Below are positions 25,726-34,634 of a DNA stretch of 64,000 nt, in pieces. The notes beneath the pieces were generated by a model. That model was not told the DNA's origin and searched no databases. It saw only the letters and a program-made list of their open reading frames with translations. Origin of the DNA: Alcanivorax sp. DP30 (GTDB taxonomy: Bacteria; Pseudomonadota; Gammaproteobacteria; Pseudomonadales; Alcanivoracaceae); the NCBI RefSeq assembly GCF_009882945.1, contig NZ_WTUY01000002.1, forward strand, positions 436,927 to 500,926. Reading direction: 5' to 3'. Each line of letters begins with the position of its first letter. Position 1 is the first letter of the stretch. Made by a program: the position numbers and the translations under genes.

Positions 25726-28117
25726 GGTTTGGCGCTCCAACGCCTTCCGGCTGCAGGCTCTGGCAATTTTTATCGCCGCCCTCGCCATGACCACCATGCT
25801 GGTGCTGCGCAATAGCGTTGACGACCGCTTCAATCAGCGCACAGCCGTGGCCCTGGGCGGCGACCTGGTACTGGACGGTACGCGCTTTCCCGAACCCGAA
25901 CAGCGCACACTGCTTGAAGCTCTGCCGCATACCGAGACCACCAGCTTTGCCAGTGTGCTGATTCACCAGGAGCAGTTCCTGCTGGCCAGCGTTCGCGCTG
26001 TCTCTGACAGCTACCCCCTTTACGGCGACCTGCAAGTCAGTGACGACCGGTTCTCCCCCCCCTATATCGCCACTGCTGGTCCGAAGCCCGGCAATATCTG
26101 GCTGGCTGGCCAGGCGCTGGATCGATTGCAGCTCAAGGTCGGGCAACGCATCACCCTGGGCGCCCGCGAACTGTTGATAGAGCGAGTGATCGTTCAGGAG
26201 CCGGACCAGCAATCCGGTTTTTACAGCATGAATCCCCGCGCCATGATTGCCATGGCTGACCTTGAAAGCACCGGGGTCCTCGGGGCAGGCAGCCGCTATC
26301 ACCACAATTTTCTGGTTGCTGCCGAGGCCAGTGAGCGTGAAAGGATCACCCGGGAGCTGGAACCCACGTTACGCCCGGACCAGGAACTGGAGACTGTGGT
26401 TAACACGGCGTTGCGGGAGCGCGGCCCCATTCAACAGCTGTTTCTCTGGTCACAGCTTGCCATCATGCTGGTGGTTCTGCTGTGCGCAGCGGCCCTGTTT
26501 CTCACCTCACGGCACCGGGCCAGACAGCAACAGACGCTTTGTGCGGTCATGAAAACCGTCGGCGCCAGTCAGCAACAGATCGCACAACGGCTACTGGGTC
26601 ATGATGCCCTTGCCCTGCTACTGCCTGCCCTGATCGGTGTAATGCTCGCCTCCCTGCTCGGCAGTGAAGTGGCGACGCGACTGGAGAGCAGCGCCCGCTT
26701 TCAATGGCACGCCGCCCTTCAGGGGCTGGCGGGTCCGGTAGTCCTGTGGCTTGGGTTTGCCGCCCCCACACTCTGGCAGCAACTTTCCCAGTCCCCGCTG
26801 GCCCTGCTGCGCGGAGAAGATGAAAAAACCAGCAAGGCTCCCCTGATTATCGCACTGATTACACCGGTACCACTGGCCCTGCTACTGACTGGCTCTTTCA
26901 CCACCCTGTGGCCTTTGTTGCTGCTGACTGGCGCCGTGGCAGCAGGCTTGCCGGTGATACTGTGGCCACTGGTCATGCTCGTGGACCGTGTTCTGCGCCA
27001 TGCCCCATTACCCGCAAGGCTTGCCTTTCGCAGGCTCAGCCGCCGCAAGGCCACGACCTTGCCATTACTGGCCGCACTGATTATTTCCCTCTCTGTGCTT
27101 TCCATGTCCCTGCAGGCCGGTAGACAGCTGCTGGATGACTGGCAGAGTTCCTTGCCGGAACAAGCCCCCAATTATTTTGTGATCAATCTGTTTGATGACG
27201 ATCTGCCGAGTTTCCAGCAGTGGTTGAAAGGCCACGAGAGTCAGGCCCAGCCCCTTTATCCGGTGGTGCGGGCAAGGTTGACAGAAATCAACGGCGAATC
27301 TGTTCGCGATGCGGTCACCAAGGAAGAAGATCGTGCGGAACGGGCCCTCAACCGTGACCTGTCTCTGACCGAGAGCAATACGCTTCCGGACAGTAACAAG
27401 ATCACTGCCGGGCGCATGGCAGAGCACCCCGGGGAAGTCACCGTGGAAAGCAAGCTGGCCAGCTCACTGGGGCTTGAGATCGGTGATCAACTCACTTTCA
27501 CCGGCTCTGCCACACCGATCACCGCCACGGTCACCGGGCTGCGCGAAGTGGACTGGGAGAGTTTCGCTCCCAACTTCTATTTCATGTTCGCGCAAGGCAC
27601 CCTGGCCGCACAGAATCGCACCTGGATCACCAGCTTCTTCATGCCGGAGACTAAAAGCGCCGAGCTAAGCCAGCTGGTGGCACAGTTCCCGCAAATCAGC
27701 CTGCTGGATGTGAACGCAATCCTGGCCAACCTGAAGGCCATCGTAGCCCAGGCCAGCCAGGCAGCGTTCATGGTGGGGGCGCTCTTGATGATTGCCGCAC
27801 TGCTGGTGCTCGGAGCCGCATTGCTCACTACTGCTGACCAGTTACGACGTGACAACAGCCTGTTGATGACCCTGGGCGCGGATAACAGGTTATTGCGTAA
27901 AACCGCCGCGTTGCAGGCATTGTTCATGGCGGGCGGTGCAGCCCTGCTGGCCACCATGATTCATGGCATTGCCCTGTGGCCCCTGGGGGAGCGACTGTTT
28001 GATGGGCAGCTGCCCCTGAGTGGCTGGCTTGCCCTGCCCTGGCTGCTGCCACTGTTGCTTACCATTACCGTTGCTGCATTGCCGCCCATGAAAGCAAGGC
28101 AACACACTCGACAGTAG
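25718..28117 (+). CDS. ybbP: YbbP-type FtsX-like ABC permease
   Basis: The 799-residue inner-membrane protein has an N-terminal helix, a large periplasmic domain, and later clusters of hydrophobic helices at about 240-440 and 680-800. It is a duplicated FtsX/MacB-type permease that pairs with YbbA. Systems of this class move hydrophobic molecules or exert force on the envelope rather than import nutrients. The YbbA-YbbP substrate is not established. The GTG start overlaps ybbA. It ends 2 nt from the convergent Bcr/CflA gene. Confidence 0.9.
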   Translation: MIKVWRSNAFRLQALAIFIAALAMTTMLVLRNSVDDRFNQRTAVALGGDLVLDGTRFPEPEQRTLLEALPHTETTSFASVLIHQEQFLLASVRAVSDSYPLYGDLQVSDDRFSPPYIATAGPKPGNIWLAGQALDRLQLKVGQRITLGARELLIERVIVQEPDQQSGFYSMNPRAMIAMADLESTGVLGAGSRYHHNFLVAAEASERERITRELEPTLRPDQELETVVNTALRERGPIQQLFLWSQLAIMLVVLLCAAALFLTSRHRARQQQTLCAVMKTVGASQQQIAQRLLGHDALALLLPALIGVMLASLLGSEVATRLESSARFQWHAALQGLAGPVVLWLGFAAPTLWQQLSQSPLALLRGEDEKTSKAPLIIALITPVPLALLLTGSFTTLWPLLLLTGAVAAGLPVILWPLVMLVDRVLRHAPLPARLAFRRLSRRKATTLPLLAALIISLSVLSMSLQAGRQLLDDWQSSLPEQAPNYFVINLFDDDLPSFQQWLKGHESQAQPLYPVVRARLTEINGESVRDAVTKEEDRAERALNRDLSLTESNTLPDSNKITAGRMAEHPGEVTVESKLASSLGLEIGDQLTFTGSATPITATVTGLREVDWESFAPNFYFMFAQGTLAAQNRTWITSFFMPETKSAELSQLVAQFPQISLLDVNAILANLKAIVAQASQAAFMVGALLMIAALLVLGAALLTTADQLRRDNSLLMTLGADNRLLRKTAALQALFMAGGAALLATMIHGIALWPLGERLFDGQLPLSGWLALPWLLPLLLTITVAALPPMKARQHTRQ

Positions 28118-28119
28118 TT

Positions 28120-29307
28120 TCAGGACGGTGCTTGCTCGCGGGTGAGCACCAGAAACAGTGTCAGAGCGCCAACACTGGCCACCACCATGAGCAGTGCCAT
28201 CGGCAGCGGCGTGCCATTGTGGAAACTGCCCAACACCGTGCCGACCACCCCCGCCAGCAGAAACTGCAGGGCGCCATTTAGCCCTGTGGCTGCCCCGCTG
28301 TCTCGTTCGAACAGACTGAGAAAACAGGCAATACCGTTTGGCATCACCAGCGCCATCATGCCGCAGACCACCATGATGAGTGGGATGACCAGCCACAAGG
28401 TCAGCAGGCCGCTCACTGCCAGCACCAGCATCAACACCGCCGCCGCACTCTGTATCATCAACCCCGTGCGCATGATGGCAGCCGTATCGTAGTAACGCAG
28501 CAAAATGACATTTAGCCGGTTCAGCAGCAGCATGGTGACCACATTGGCCCCAAACGCCACGGGAAACTGGGCTGCGCTCAGGCCAAAATAATCCATGTAC
28601 AGGAAAGCGGCATCGGTGATGAAGGTGAACATGGCACTGAAGGACAGCCCGTTAGCCAGAATGAAGCCCATGGCACGGCGCTGGCGGATCACTCTGCCAT
28701 AGGCCGTAAACAAGCGCTTTCGGAGCGGCTCGCTCCCTCCCTGGGAGGGTACGCCGGGCAGCAAAAAAGCCACCACAAGCCCCAACAGGACCCCATAAAG
28801 GGCGAGCATGTAGAAAATACTTTGCCAGCCAGCCAGATGAAGCAGCAACGAGCCCACAGCAGGGGCAAGCAACGGGGCCAACAGCATCACCAGACCGATC
28901 GAGGTCAGTACCCTGGCCGCTTCCTTGCCAGAAAAATGATCACGCACCGACGCGGCGGCAATCACCGCCGTGGCACCGCCCCCCAGAGCCTGAAGAAAAC
29001 GCAGTAAATACAGCTGCTCCACATCCCCGGAGAACGGGATCATCAAACTGCCAGCGACAAACAATACCAACCCGGCGTACGCAACCGGCTTGCGACCAAA
29101 CTGGTCCGAGAACGGCCCGCCCAGCCATTGCCCCACGGCGACGCCCAGCACGTAAACGCTGACCGAGATCTCCACGTCGTGGATGGGCACCTGAAAATGG
29201 CCGGACATACTCAACAGCGCAGGCAGGTAGGTATCAATGGCCAAGGGCCCGAGCGCGACCAGTGAGCCAAGGATAATGGCCAGTCGACCGGGGCTGATAG
29301 TTGGCAT
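28120..29307 (-). CDS. Bcr/CflA-family MFS drug exporter
   Basis: The 395-residue protein has twelve hydrophobic helices and begins MPTISPGRLAIILGSLVALG, followed by DTYLPALLSM, typical of Bcr/CflA drug:proton antiporters. Motif A reads GGPFSDQFGRKPV between helices 2 and 3. The substrate cannot be read. It is convergent with ybbP with almost no space between them. Confidence 0.85.
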   Translation of the reverse strand: MPTISPGRLAIILGSLVALGPLAIDTYLPALLSMSGHFQVPIHDVEISVSVYVLGVAVGQWLGGPFSDQFGRKPVAYAGLVLFVAGSLMIPFSGDVEQLYLLRFLQALGGGATAVIAAASVRDHFSGKEAARVLTSIGLVMLLAPLLAPAVGSLLLHLAGWQSIFYMLALYGVLLGLVVAFLLPGVPSQGGSEPLRKRLFTAYGRVIRQRRAMGFILANGLSFSAMFTFITDAAFLYMDYFGLSAAQFPVAFGANVVTMLLLNRLNVILLRYYDTAAIMRTGLMIQSAAAVLMLVLAVSGLLTLWLVIPLIMVVCGMMALVMPNGIACFLSLFERDSGAATGLNGALQFLLAGVVGTVLGSFHNGTPLPMALLMVVASVGALTLFLVLTREQAPS

Positions 29308-29618
29308 AGGGACATCCCGTTGAGTAGGCGAGCAGCAAGTCTAACCTGGCTGGCGCCGGCCTTCACGGAAAAATGAACACGATTCACGAACAGGTAAGCA
29401 AGCAACCGCTTGGCTTAACACAATCGTAAAAGGGCCCAGAAAGCGGTTGCCAGCGGCCAGACAGGCTGTGAGTATTAGCCCGAACCATTATGAGTGTACT
29501 GCATGCTTTTTGCGTCAACAGGTTTTAGTGCCAGCGTAGTTTACCTGACACGGATCAGACATATTCAGCCCCACGCCCTGCCCCGACTCACGATTTTTCC
29601 TGACTGCCAGGGTGTTGC
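29308..29618. other. 311-nt divergent intergenic region
   Basis: This region lies between the MFS exporter and the Na+/H+ antiporter genes, which diverge from it. I see no gene, RNA or clear regulatory dyad. It presumably holds the two promoters. Confidence 0.5.
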
Positions 29619-31514
29619 ATGCAACTAGAAATCGCCTACCAGCTAGCCATCATTACCGTTGTTGCCTTTGGCTGTCAGTGGCTCGCGTGGCGGATCAAAC
29701 TGCCAGCCATCCTCCCCTTGCTGCTCACCGGGCTTGCCCTCGGCCCGCTTTTCGGCGTGGTTTCCCCGCAGGATCTGTTCGGTGATCTGCTGCTTCCCGG
29801 GGTCTCCCTGGCCGTCTCCATCATTCTTTTCGAGGGCGCAATGACCTTGCGCTTTGACGAGATTCGAGGCCTTGAGAAAACCGTGCAGCGACTGGTGACC
29901 TGGGGGGCGCTGATTACCTGGTCTGTGGTTACCCTTTCTGCCTGGTGGCTGCTGGAGCTGCCACTGGGGCTGGCCCTGCTGTTTGGTGCGCTGGTCGTCG
30001 TCACAGGCCCCACAGTGATTGTCCCGTTACTGCGCAGTGTTCGACCTGTCAGCAGCGTGTCCCGCTTGCTGCGCTGGGAAGGTATCGTGATCGACCCGAT
30101 CGGTGCGATCCTCGCGGTACTGGCCTATGAGCTGGTGGTGGCCACCGGCCAGGATGGCGCCATCCTTCATTCCCTCTGGTTGTTCTTCCAGGCCATCCTC
30201 GTGGGTGGCGGAATCGGCACTGTTGTCGCCCTTGGGCTTGCAGAGCTCCTGCGTCGTCACCTGATACCGGAATACCTGCGCAGTTTTCTGGTGCTTTCCA
30301 CTGTCATTGGTGAATTCGTACTGGCCAACGGCCTCAGCGAAGAATCCGGCTTGGTGGCCGTAACCGCTACAGGTATCGTTCTCGCCAACCGCAAGGGTGT
30401 GCGCACTGACGATATTCTCCACTTCAAGGAGAACCTGTCGGTGATGCTGATTTCCGTGCTCTTCATTGTGCTGGCTGCACGGCTGGAAATGGAGGAACTG
30501 AGCCGGCTCAGTGCCACGGCGCTGGCTGTGCTGGTCATCATTCAGCTGGTCGCCCGGCCCCTGTCCGTGCTGGCATCCACCCTGGGCTCCTCGCTGAACT
30601 GGCGTGAGAAATCACTGCTGGCCTGGATTGCCCCGCGAGGTATCGTTGCCGCGGCCATCTCTGCCCTGTTTGCCGAACGACTCACCCAGAATGGGGTTGA
30701 GGGAGCCGAAATGCTGGTGCCGCTTACCTTTATGGTGATTATCGGTACGGTTGCCCTGCAAAGCCTCACAGCACGCCCGCTGGCACGATTACTCAAGGTG
30801 GCAGAACCTGCCCCTCGCGGTTTCCTGATCATCGGCGCCAACCCGGTTGCCCGTGCCATCGGTTCCGCCCTGCAAAAAAACCAGTTCCCGGTCACCGTCA
30901 CCGACTCCAGCTGGGAGTCTATCCGTGCCGCACGCATGGAAGGGCTGGGGACGTTTTACGGTAATCCCGTGTCACAGCATGCCGACCAGTATCTGGATCT
31001 GGTGGGTTCGGGCAAATTGCTCGGCCTGAGCCCGCGCCGCGAACTCAATACCATGTCTACCATGCGTTACCGAATTGAATTTGGTGAGCAGAATATCTTC
31101 AGTCTCCCCACCCAGAAAACCGAGAAGGAAGTGAAGCACGAGGTGGCCCCGGAGCACCGTGGCGCGACCCTGTTTGGCCCGGAAATGACCTATGCCCGTC
31201 TCGCCAGTCTGCTCAGCCAGGGTGCGGAAATTCGCAAGACCCGTCTCACCGAAGAATTTGGTTTTGACGCCTACCTGAACACACCGGGGCGTCAGGTCTG
31301 GCCGTTGTTTGCCATTGATGGCCGTGACCGTATTCTGGTCTTTACCGCCGAATCACAACCTGAGCCCAAGGCGGGATGGCATATCTTGGGGCTGGTGAAA
31401 GAAGACGTGGCGAAGGAAGAAGCAAAGGCCGAAGCTCGCGCCGAAGCCGCAGCTGAAAAGATTGCCGCTGACAAGGAAAAGGCCAAAGAGCCCGGGAAGA
31501 ATAAAGACAACTAG
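29619..31514 (+). CDS. CPA1-type Na+(K+)/H+ antiporter with RCK-like domain
   Basis: The 631-residue protein has about twelve hydrophobic helices in residues 1-385, including ALLFGALVVVTGPTVIVPLL and LLRWEGIVIDPIGAILA, the CPA1 ion-binding region. A nucleotide-binding RCK/TrkA-N-like domain follows (RGFLIIGANPVARAIGSALQ, residues 399-418). The C-terminal 40 residues are a charged Ala/Glu/Lys helix. It probably exchanges sodium or potassium for protons under pH or salt stress. Confidence 0.85.
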   Translation: MQLEIAYQLAIITVVAFGCQWLAWRIKLPAILPLLLTGLALGPLFGVVSPQDLFGDLLLPGVSLAVSIILFEGAMTLRFDEIRGLEKTVQRLVTWGALITWSVVTLSAWWLLELPLGLALLFGALVVVTGPTVIVPLLRSVRPVSSVSRLLRWEGIVIDPIGAILAVLAYELVVATGQDGAILHSLWLFFQAILVGGGIGTVVALGLAELLRRHLIPEYLRSFLVLSTVIGEFVLANGLSEESGLVAVTATGIVLANRKGVRTDDILHFKENLSVMLISVLFIVLAARLEMEELSRLSATALAVLVIIQLVARPLSVLASTLGSSLNWREKSLLAWIAPRGIVAAAISALFAERLTQNGVEGAEMLVPLTFMVIIGTVALQSLTARPLARLLKVAEPAPRGFLIIGANPVARAIGSALQKNQFPVTVTDSSWESIRAARMEGLGTFYGNPVSQHADQYLDLVGSGKLLGLSPRRELNTMSTMRYRIEFGEQNIFSLPTQKTEKEVKHEVAPEHRGATLFGPEMTYARLASLLSQGAEIRKTRLTEEFGFDAYLNTPGRQVWPLFAIDGRDRILVFTAESQPEPKAGWHILGLVKEDVAKEEAKAEARAEAAAEKIAADKEKAKEPGKNKDN

Positions 31515-31554
31515 CGGTTTGCCAGGCAATGGCGGAGACCGGCTCACCCCGTCT

Positions 31555-31974
31555 TCAGCCCTTGCCCTCATCCCCCACCACCGCATCAATCAAACCACAC
31601 ACCCGACCGTCATCCAGGTGGCAGTCGGGCTTGTCTTCCCATTCCGCCATGGCGGAGCGCATACGCTGACTCAGCGCCTGCAGTTCTCTGATTTGGGTCT
31701 CCACGTCGGCGAGACGGCATTCGATCAGGCTGCGCACCTGACCACAAGGCGTTTCACCTTCCTCCGACGCGGTGGCCAGCGACTGGATGTCCGACAGGGT
31801 AAAGCCCAACGAGCGGGCCTTGATGGCAAAGCGCAGCAGATGAAGATCTGCCAGATCGTAATGCCGATAGCCGTTCCCCGGATCACGCCGTGGCTTGAGC
31901 AGACCAATATCCGTGTAATGTCGCACCGTCTCGCTGGTGGTATCCGCCTGCCTGGCCATGTCAGAAACTCGCAT
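31555..31974 (-). CDS. MerR-family regulator with cysteine metal-site signature
   Basis: The 139-residue protein has the MerR helix-turn-helix (MRVSDMARQADTTSETVRHY) and a coiled-coil dimer helix. Cys77, Cys86, Cys118 and Cys126 (TPCGQVRSLIEC and DCHLDDGRVC) look like a metal-binding site in the ZntR/CadR style. AGGAG lies 9 nt before the ATG, inside the end of the upstream gene, 3 nt away. No metal transporter is adjacent, so its target is unclear. Confidence 0.8.
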   Translation of the reverse strand: MRVSDMARQADTTSETVRHYTDIGLLKPRRDPGNGYRHYDLADLHLLRFAIKARSLGFTLSDIQSLATASEEGETPCGQVRSLIECRLADVETQIRELQALSQRMRSAMAEWEDKPDCHLDDGRVCGLIDAVVGDEGKG

Positions 31975-31977
31975 GAT

Positions 31978-32985
31978 TCACTCTCCTGTGGTTTCACTCA
32001 TCCAGGGGCTCAATGCACCGGGTGTCACACGTTGCTGGTGTTGATAGTAACGTTTGATGGCCGCTGAGAGACGCTGTGGGCCTAGTTGCTCAGACAGCCG
32101 ATCCAGGAAAACGGTTCCGCGGGCATCCAGTGTCTCCACATTCTGAGGAATGGCAGCAAGGGAGCATTGCAGGGCGCTGTCAGCCAGAGACCGGCTATTC
32201 GGCTGCTCCTTCCAGGCATCCTGAAGGGGGACAACCACCCAGTCGCAATGCTGGTGATGACGGGCATATATGCCAGTGATCTGCCAGAACCAGGGATCAT
32301 CACCCAGCGCCGATCGCAAAGCCGACAGTTGTGAATCAACCGCAGATCTGTCGTTATCCGCAAACGCCTTCCGCAATTGCCACAGTGCTGGCTGTCCTGT
32401 ATCGATCTGTGCCTGCAATGCTGCCAACTCACAGGGCTTGTCACTACACTGGGCCAGCCACAAGGCCAGGGGAGCTGCCCTGCCCTGGGCAAGCTTAGCC
32501 AGATCGGGATTTCCCGGATCCTGGCTCAGGGTTGTCATAAACATTTCCCCGGAACGGGAGGCAAGCCAGGCCTGCTGCGATCGCAGAGAAACCAGATCGA
32601 GGCCTGTGGCGTAATCATAGAACTGATCGACGGTATATTGCGTTCCCGGGGTGCCGGCAACACGGATGAAAGTGACGCTGGCGATATTATCCGTCCCCTC
32701 ACCCTCCGCAAGATGCAGCCGCACACGTGCGGCATAACGTTCACTGTTCTGGTTGAATCCAGTGACGGCAAACGTCTCAAAGCGGACCTCAGCGAGCCAT
32801 TTCTCCTGTAAGGATTGGGGCAGGTTGACGATGGTCTGTCGTGACAGCAACGGGCGCAACGATCCTGTTTGCAGGTCTGCACGGATTGCCGCCAGGGTAT
32901 CGGTTTCACTCGCGTAAACAGACTGGCCGAATGGCCAGAACAACAAGGCCGTCAGACAAACCTGCAACAGGGACATCCATCGCAT
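31978..32985 (-). CDS. secreted protein of unknown function coupled to a MerR gene
   Basis: The 335-residue protein has a signal peptide (ALLFWPFGQSVYASE) and no other membrane segment. It reads as a mix of strands and then helices with periodic Ala/Leu, possibly TPR-like, with CSDKPCELAALQ and a later DALQCSLA. I do not recognise a family. It ends 3 nt before the MerR ATG, whose ribosome site lies in its last codons, so the two are co-expressed. The start is uncertain by 7 codons. Confidence 0.6.
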   Translation of the reverse strand: MRWMSLLQVCLTALLFWPFGQSVYASETDTLAAIRADLQTGSLRPLLSRQTIVNLPQSLQEKWLAEVRFETFAVTGFNQNSERYAARVRLHLAEGEGTDNIASVTFIRVAGTPGTQYTVDQFYDYATGLDLVSLRSQQAWLASRSGEMFMTTLSQDPGNPDLAKLAQGRAAPLALWLAQCSDKPCELAALQAQIDTGQPALWQLRKAFADNDRSAVDSQLSALRSALGDDPWFWQITGIYARHHQHCDWVVVPLQDAWKEQPNSRSLADSALQCSLAAIPQNVETLDARGTVFLDRLSEQLGPQRLSAAIKRYYQHQQRVTPGALSPWMSETTGE

Positions 32986-33074
32986 GCAGCAACCCACTCT
33001 CTGCAAAACAGTGAGCCTAGCACAGAGTCAGCGAGGAAGGCTTGATGGCCTTGGCGCCCTTGAAGAGCATCCGG

Positions 33075-34634
33075 CTAGCGCGCCGGGTAGCCGGTAATAT
33101 GACGAATCGAGCGATACAGCGGCGCCAATCTCGGGTAAAGACGCCGGTAAACCTGCTGGTAGAGCTTGTCGTAGGTGTCAGTAAATTCTTCACGAGGTAG
33201 AAAACGTGCCCCCGGCCGTGTCATGGCAGCAACTGCTGAGCCATGATCGGCATGCACCCCGGTGGCCACGGCAATGTTGATGGCAGCCCCAAGCCCGGAC
33301 GTTTCAGAGGTGTGGGGGCGCTCTGCCGGCAATCCAAAGATATCCGCGGTGATCTGCATGATGGCATCGCTCTGGGAGCCTCCACCGGACACCTTCAAGC
33401 GAGTGACTGGCACGCCATTGCGCTTCTCAAGCCGCTCCTTGCCCTCGCGCAAGGCATAGGCAATGCCTTCGATAATCGCGCGATACAGATGAGCACGGGT
33501 ATGAACATCGCCAAAACCGACGATGGCACCCTTGGCCTCAGGCCCGGGGATTCTCACGCCGGGATTCCAGAACGGCTGCAGAGTCAGCCCCATGGCACCG
33601 GGCGGGGTCTGTTGCAGAAATTCCTCGAACAGGGTTTCCGGAGACACCCCCAACTGTTCGGCCCGGTCCACTTCTTCGCGGGCAAATTCCCGCTTGAACC
33701 AGTTCACCATCCAGTAACCGCGCTGAACGATAATTTCGGAGTTGTATCTCCCCGGTACTGCAGCGCCATAGGCTGGAACAAAGGGAATCGGCTCAACATA
33801 TTTCTGGTTACAGGTGTTGAAGGTCGCAGTGGTGCCATAGCTGAGATTCCCCACTTCCGGCGAAAACGCACCGGCGCCCAGCACTTCACAGGCCTTGTCT
33901 GCGCCACTGGCAATCACCGGCAGACCTTCCGGAATCCCGGTGTGACGACTGGCCATTTCTGTGATGCGGCCCAGTGTTTCGCCGGGAGGCATCAACGACG
34001 GCAATTGCGTCGGATGAACCCTCAGCGCCTTCCACTTGAGATCATGGCTGGCAGCCCACTGGCCGCGCTTGTAGTCATAGGGGATGTAACCCACCTGGGA
34101 AGCCGTGCAGTCACGTATTTCACCGGTAAGGCGATAATTCAGGTAACCAGAGAGCAGCAGAAAATGCGCCGTTTTTGACCAGATTTCAGGCTCGTCCTCG
34201 GCCAGCCAGTTGCACTCTGCCTTGGCCTGAAACTGACGCAAGGTTTCGCCCTGCCCCAACAACTTTACCGGCGCCGCCAGCCAAAAGGGCAGTATCGGTG
34301 GTGACGCAGTGCGGCGCTGGTCCAGCCAGATGATCGCTGGCCTGAGAGGCTTCATACGAGAATCAAGACACACAACGGAGGCCCGCTGGGTCGTTAACGA
34401 CACTCCCGTTACCCGCCCCTTCAACTCCGGAAATTCCAGCCACAGCGCCTGACAGGCCTGACCAAGCTCTTCCCAGAAATACTCTGCATCCTGCTCTGCC
34501 CAGCCTGGCTGCGCAGACACATAGGGTTCGATATGACGCTGGGATTTGGCCACCAGTTCACCGGTTGCATCAAACACCATGGCTCGAGCACTCTGGGTAC
34601 CCTGGTCCAGCGCCAAAAACAGGGGGCTATCCAT
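33075..34634 (-). CDS. FGGY-family carbohydrate kinase (glycerol-kinase-like)
   Basis: The 519-residue ASKHA-fold kinase has the phosphate-1 loop LALDQGTQSARAMVFD, the second domain YGTTATFNTC, and the adenosine block KVSGGGSQSDAIMQITADIFG. It is clearly FGGY, but the glycerol-binding set of GlpK is not obvious, so the substrate is an inference. It overlaps the stop of the GlpD-like gene by one base in a TGATGG junction, with AAGGCGAG ahead of the ATG. It belongs to the operon with a GlpD-like oxidase and an AGPS-like protein. Confidence 0.85.
   Translation of the reverse strand: MDSPLFLALDQGTQSARAMVFDATGELVAKSQRHIEPYVSAQPGWAEQDAEYFWEELGQACQALWLEFPELKGRVTGVSLTTQRASVVCLDSRMKPLRPAIIWLDQRRTASPPILPFWLAAPVKLLGQGETLRQFQAKAECNWLAEDEPEIWSKTAHFLLLSGYLNYRLTGEIRDCTASQVGYIPYDYKRGQWAASHDLKWKALRVHPTQLPSLMPPGETLGRITEMASRHTGIPEGLPVIASGADKACEVLGAGAFSPEVGNLSYGTTATFNTCNQKYVEPIPFVPAYGAAVPGRYNSEIIVQRGYWMVNWFKREFAREEVDRAEQLGVSPETLFEEFLQQTPPGAMGLTLQPFWNPGVRIPGPEAKGAIVGFGDVHTRAHLYRAIIEGIAYALREGKERLEKRNGVPVTRLKVSGGGSQSDAIMQITADIFGLPAERPHTSETSGLGAAINIAVATGVHADHGSAVAAMTRPGARFLPREEFTDTYDKLYQQVYRRLYPRLAPLYRSIRHITGYPAR

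Noticed and set aside
33243-34178. A plus-strand frame opposite the FGGY kinase
   Set aside because: Shadow of the kinase with no domain of its own.
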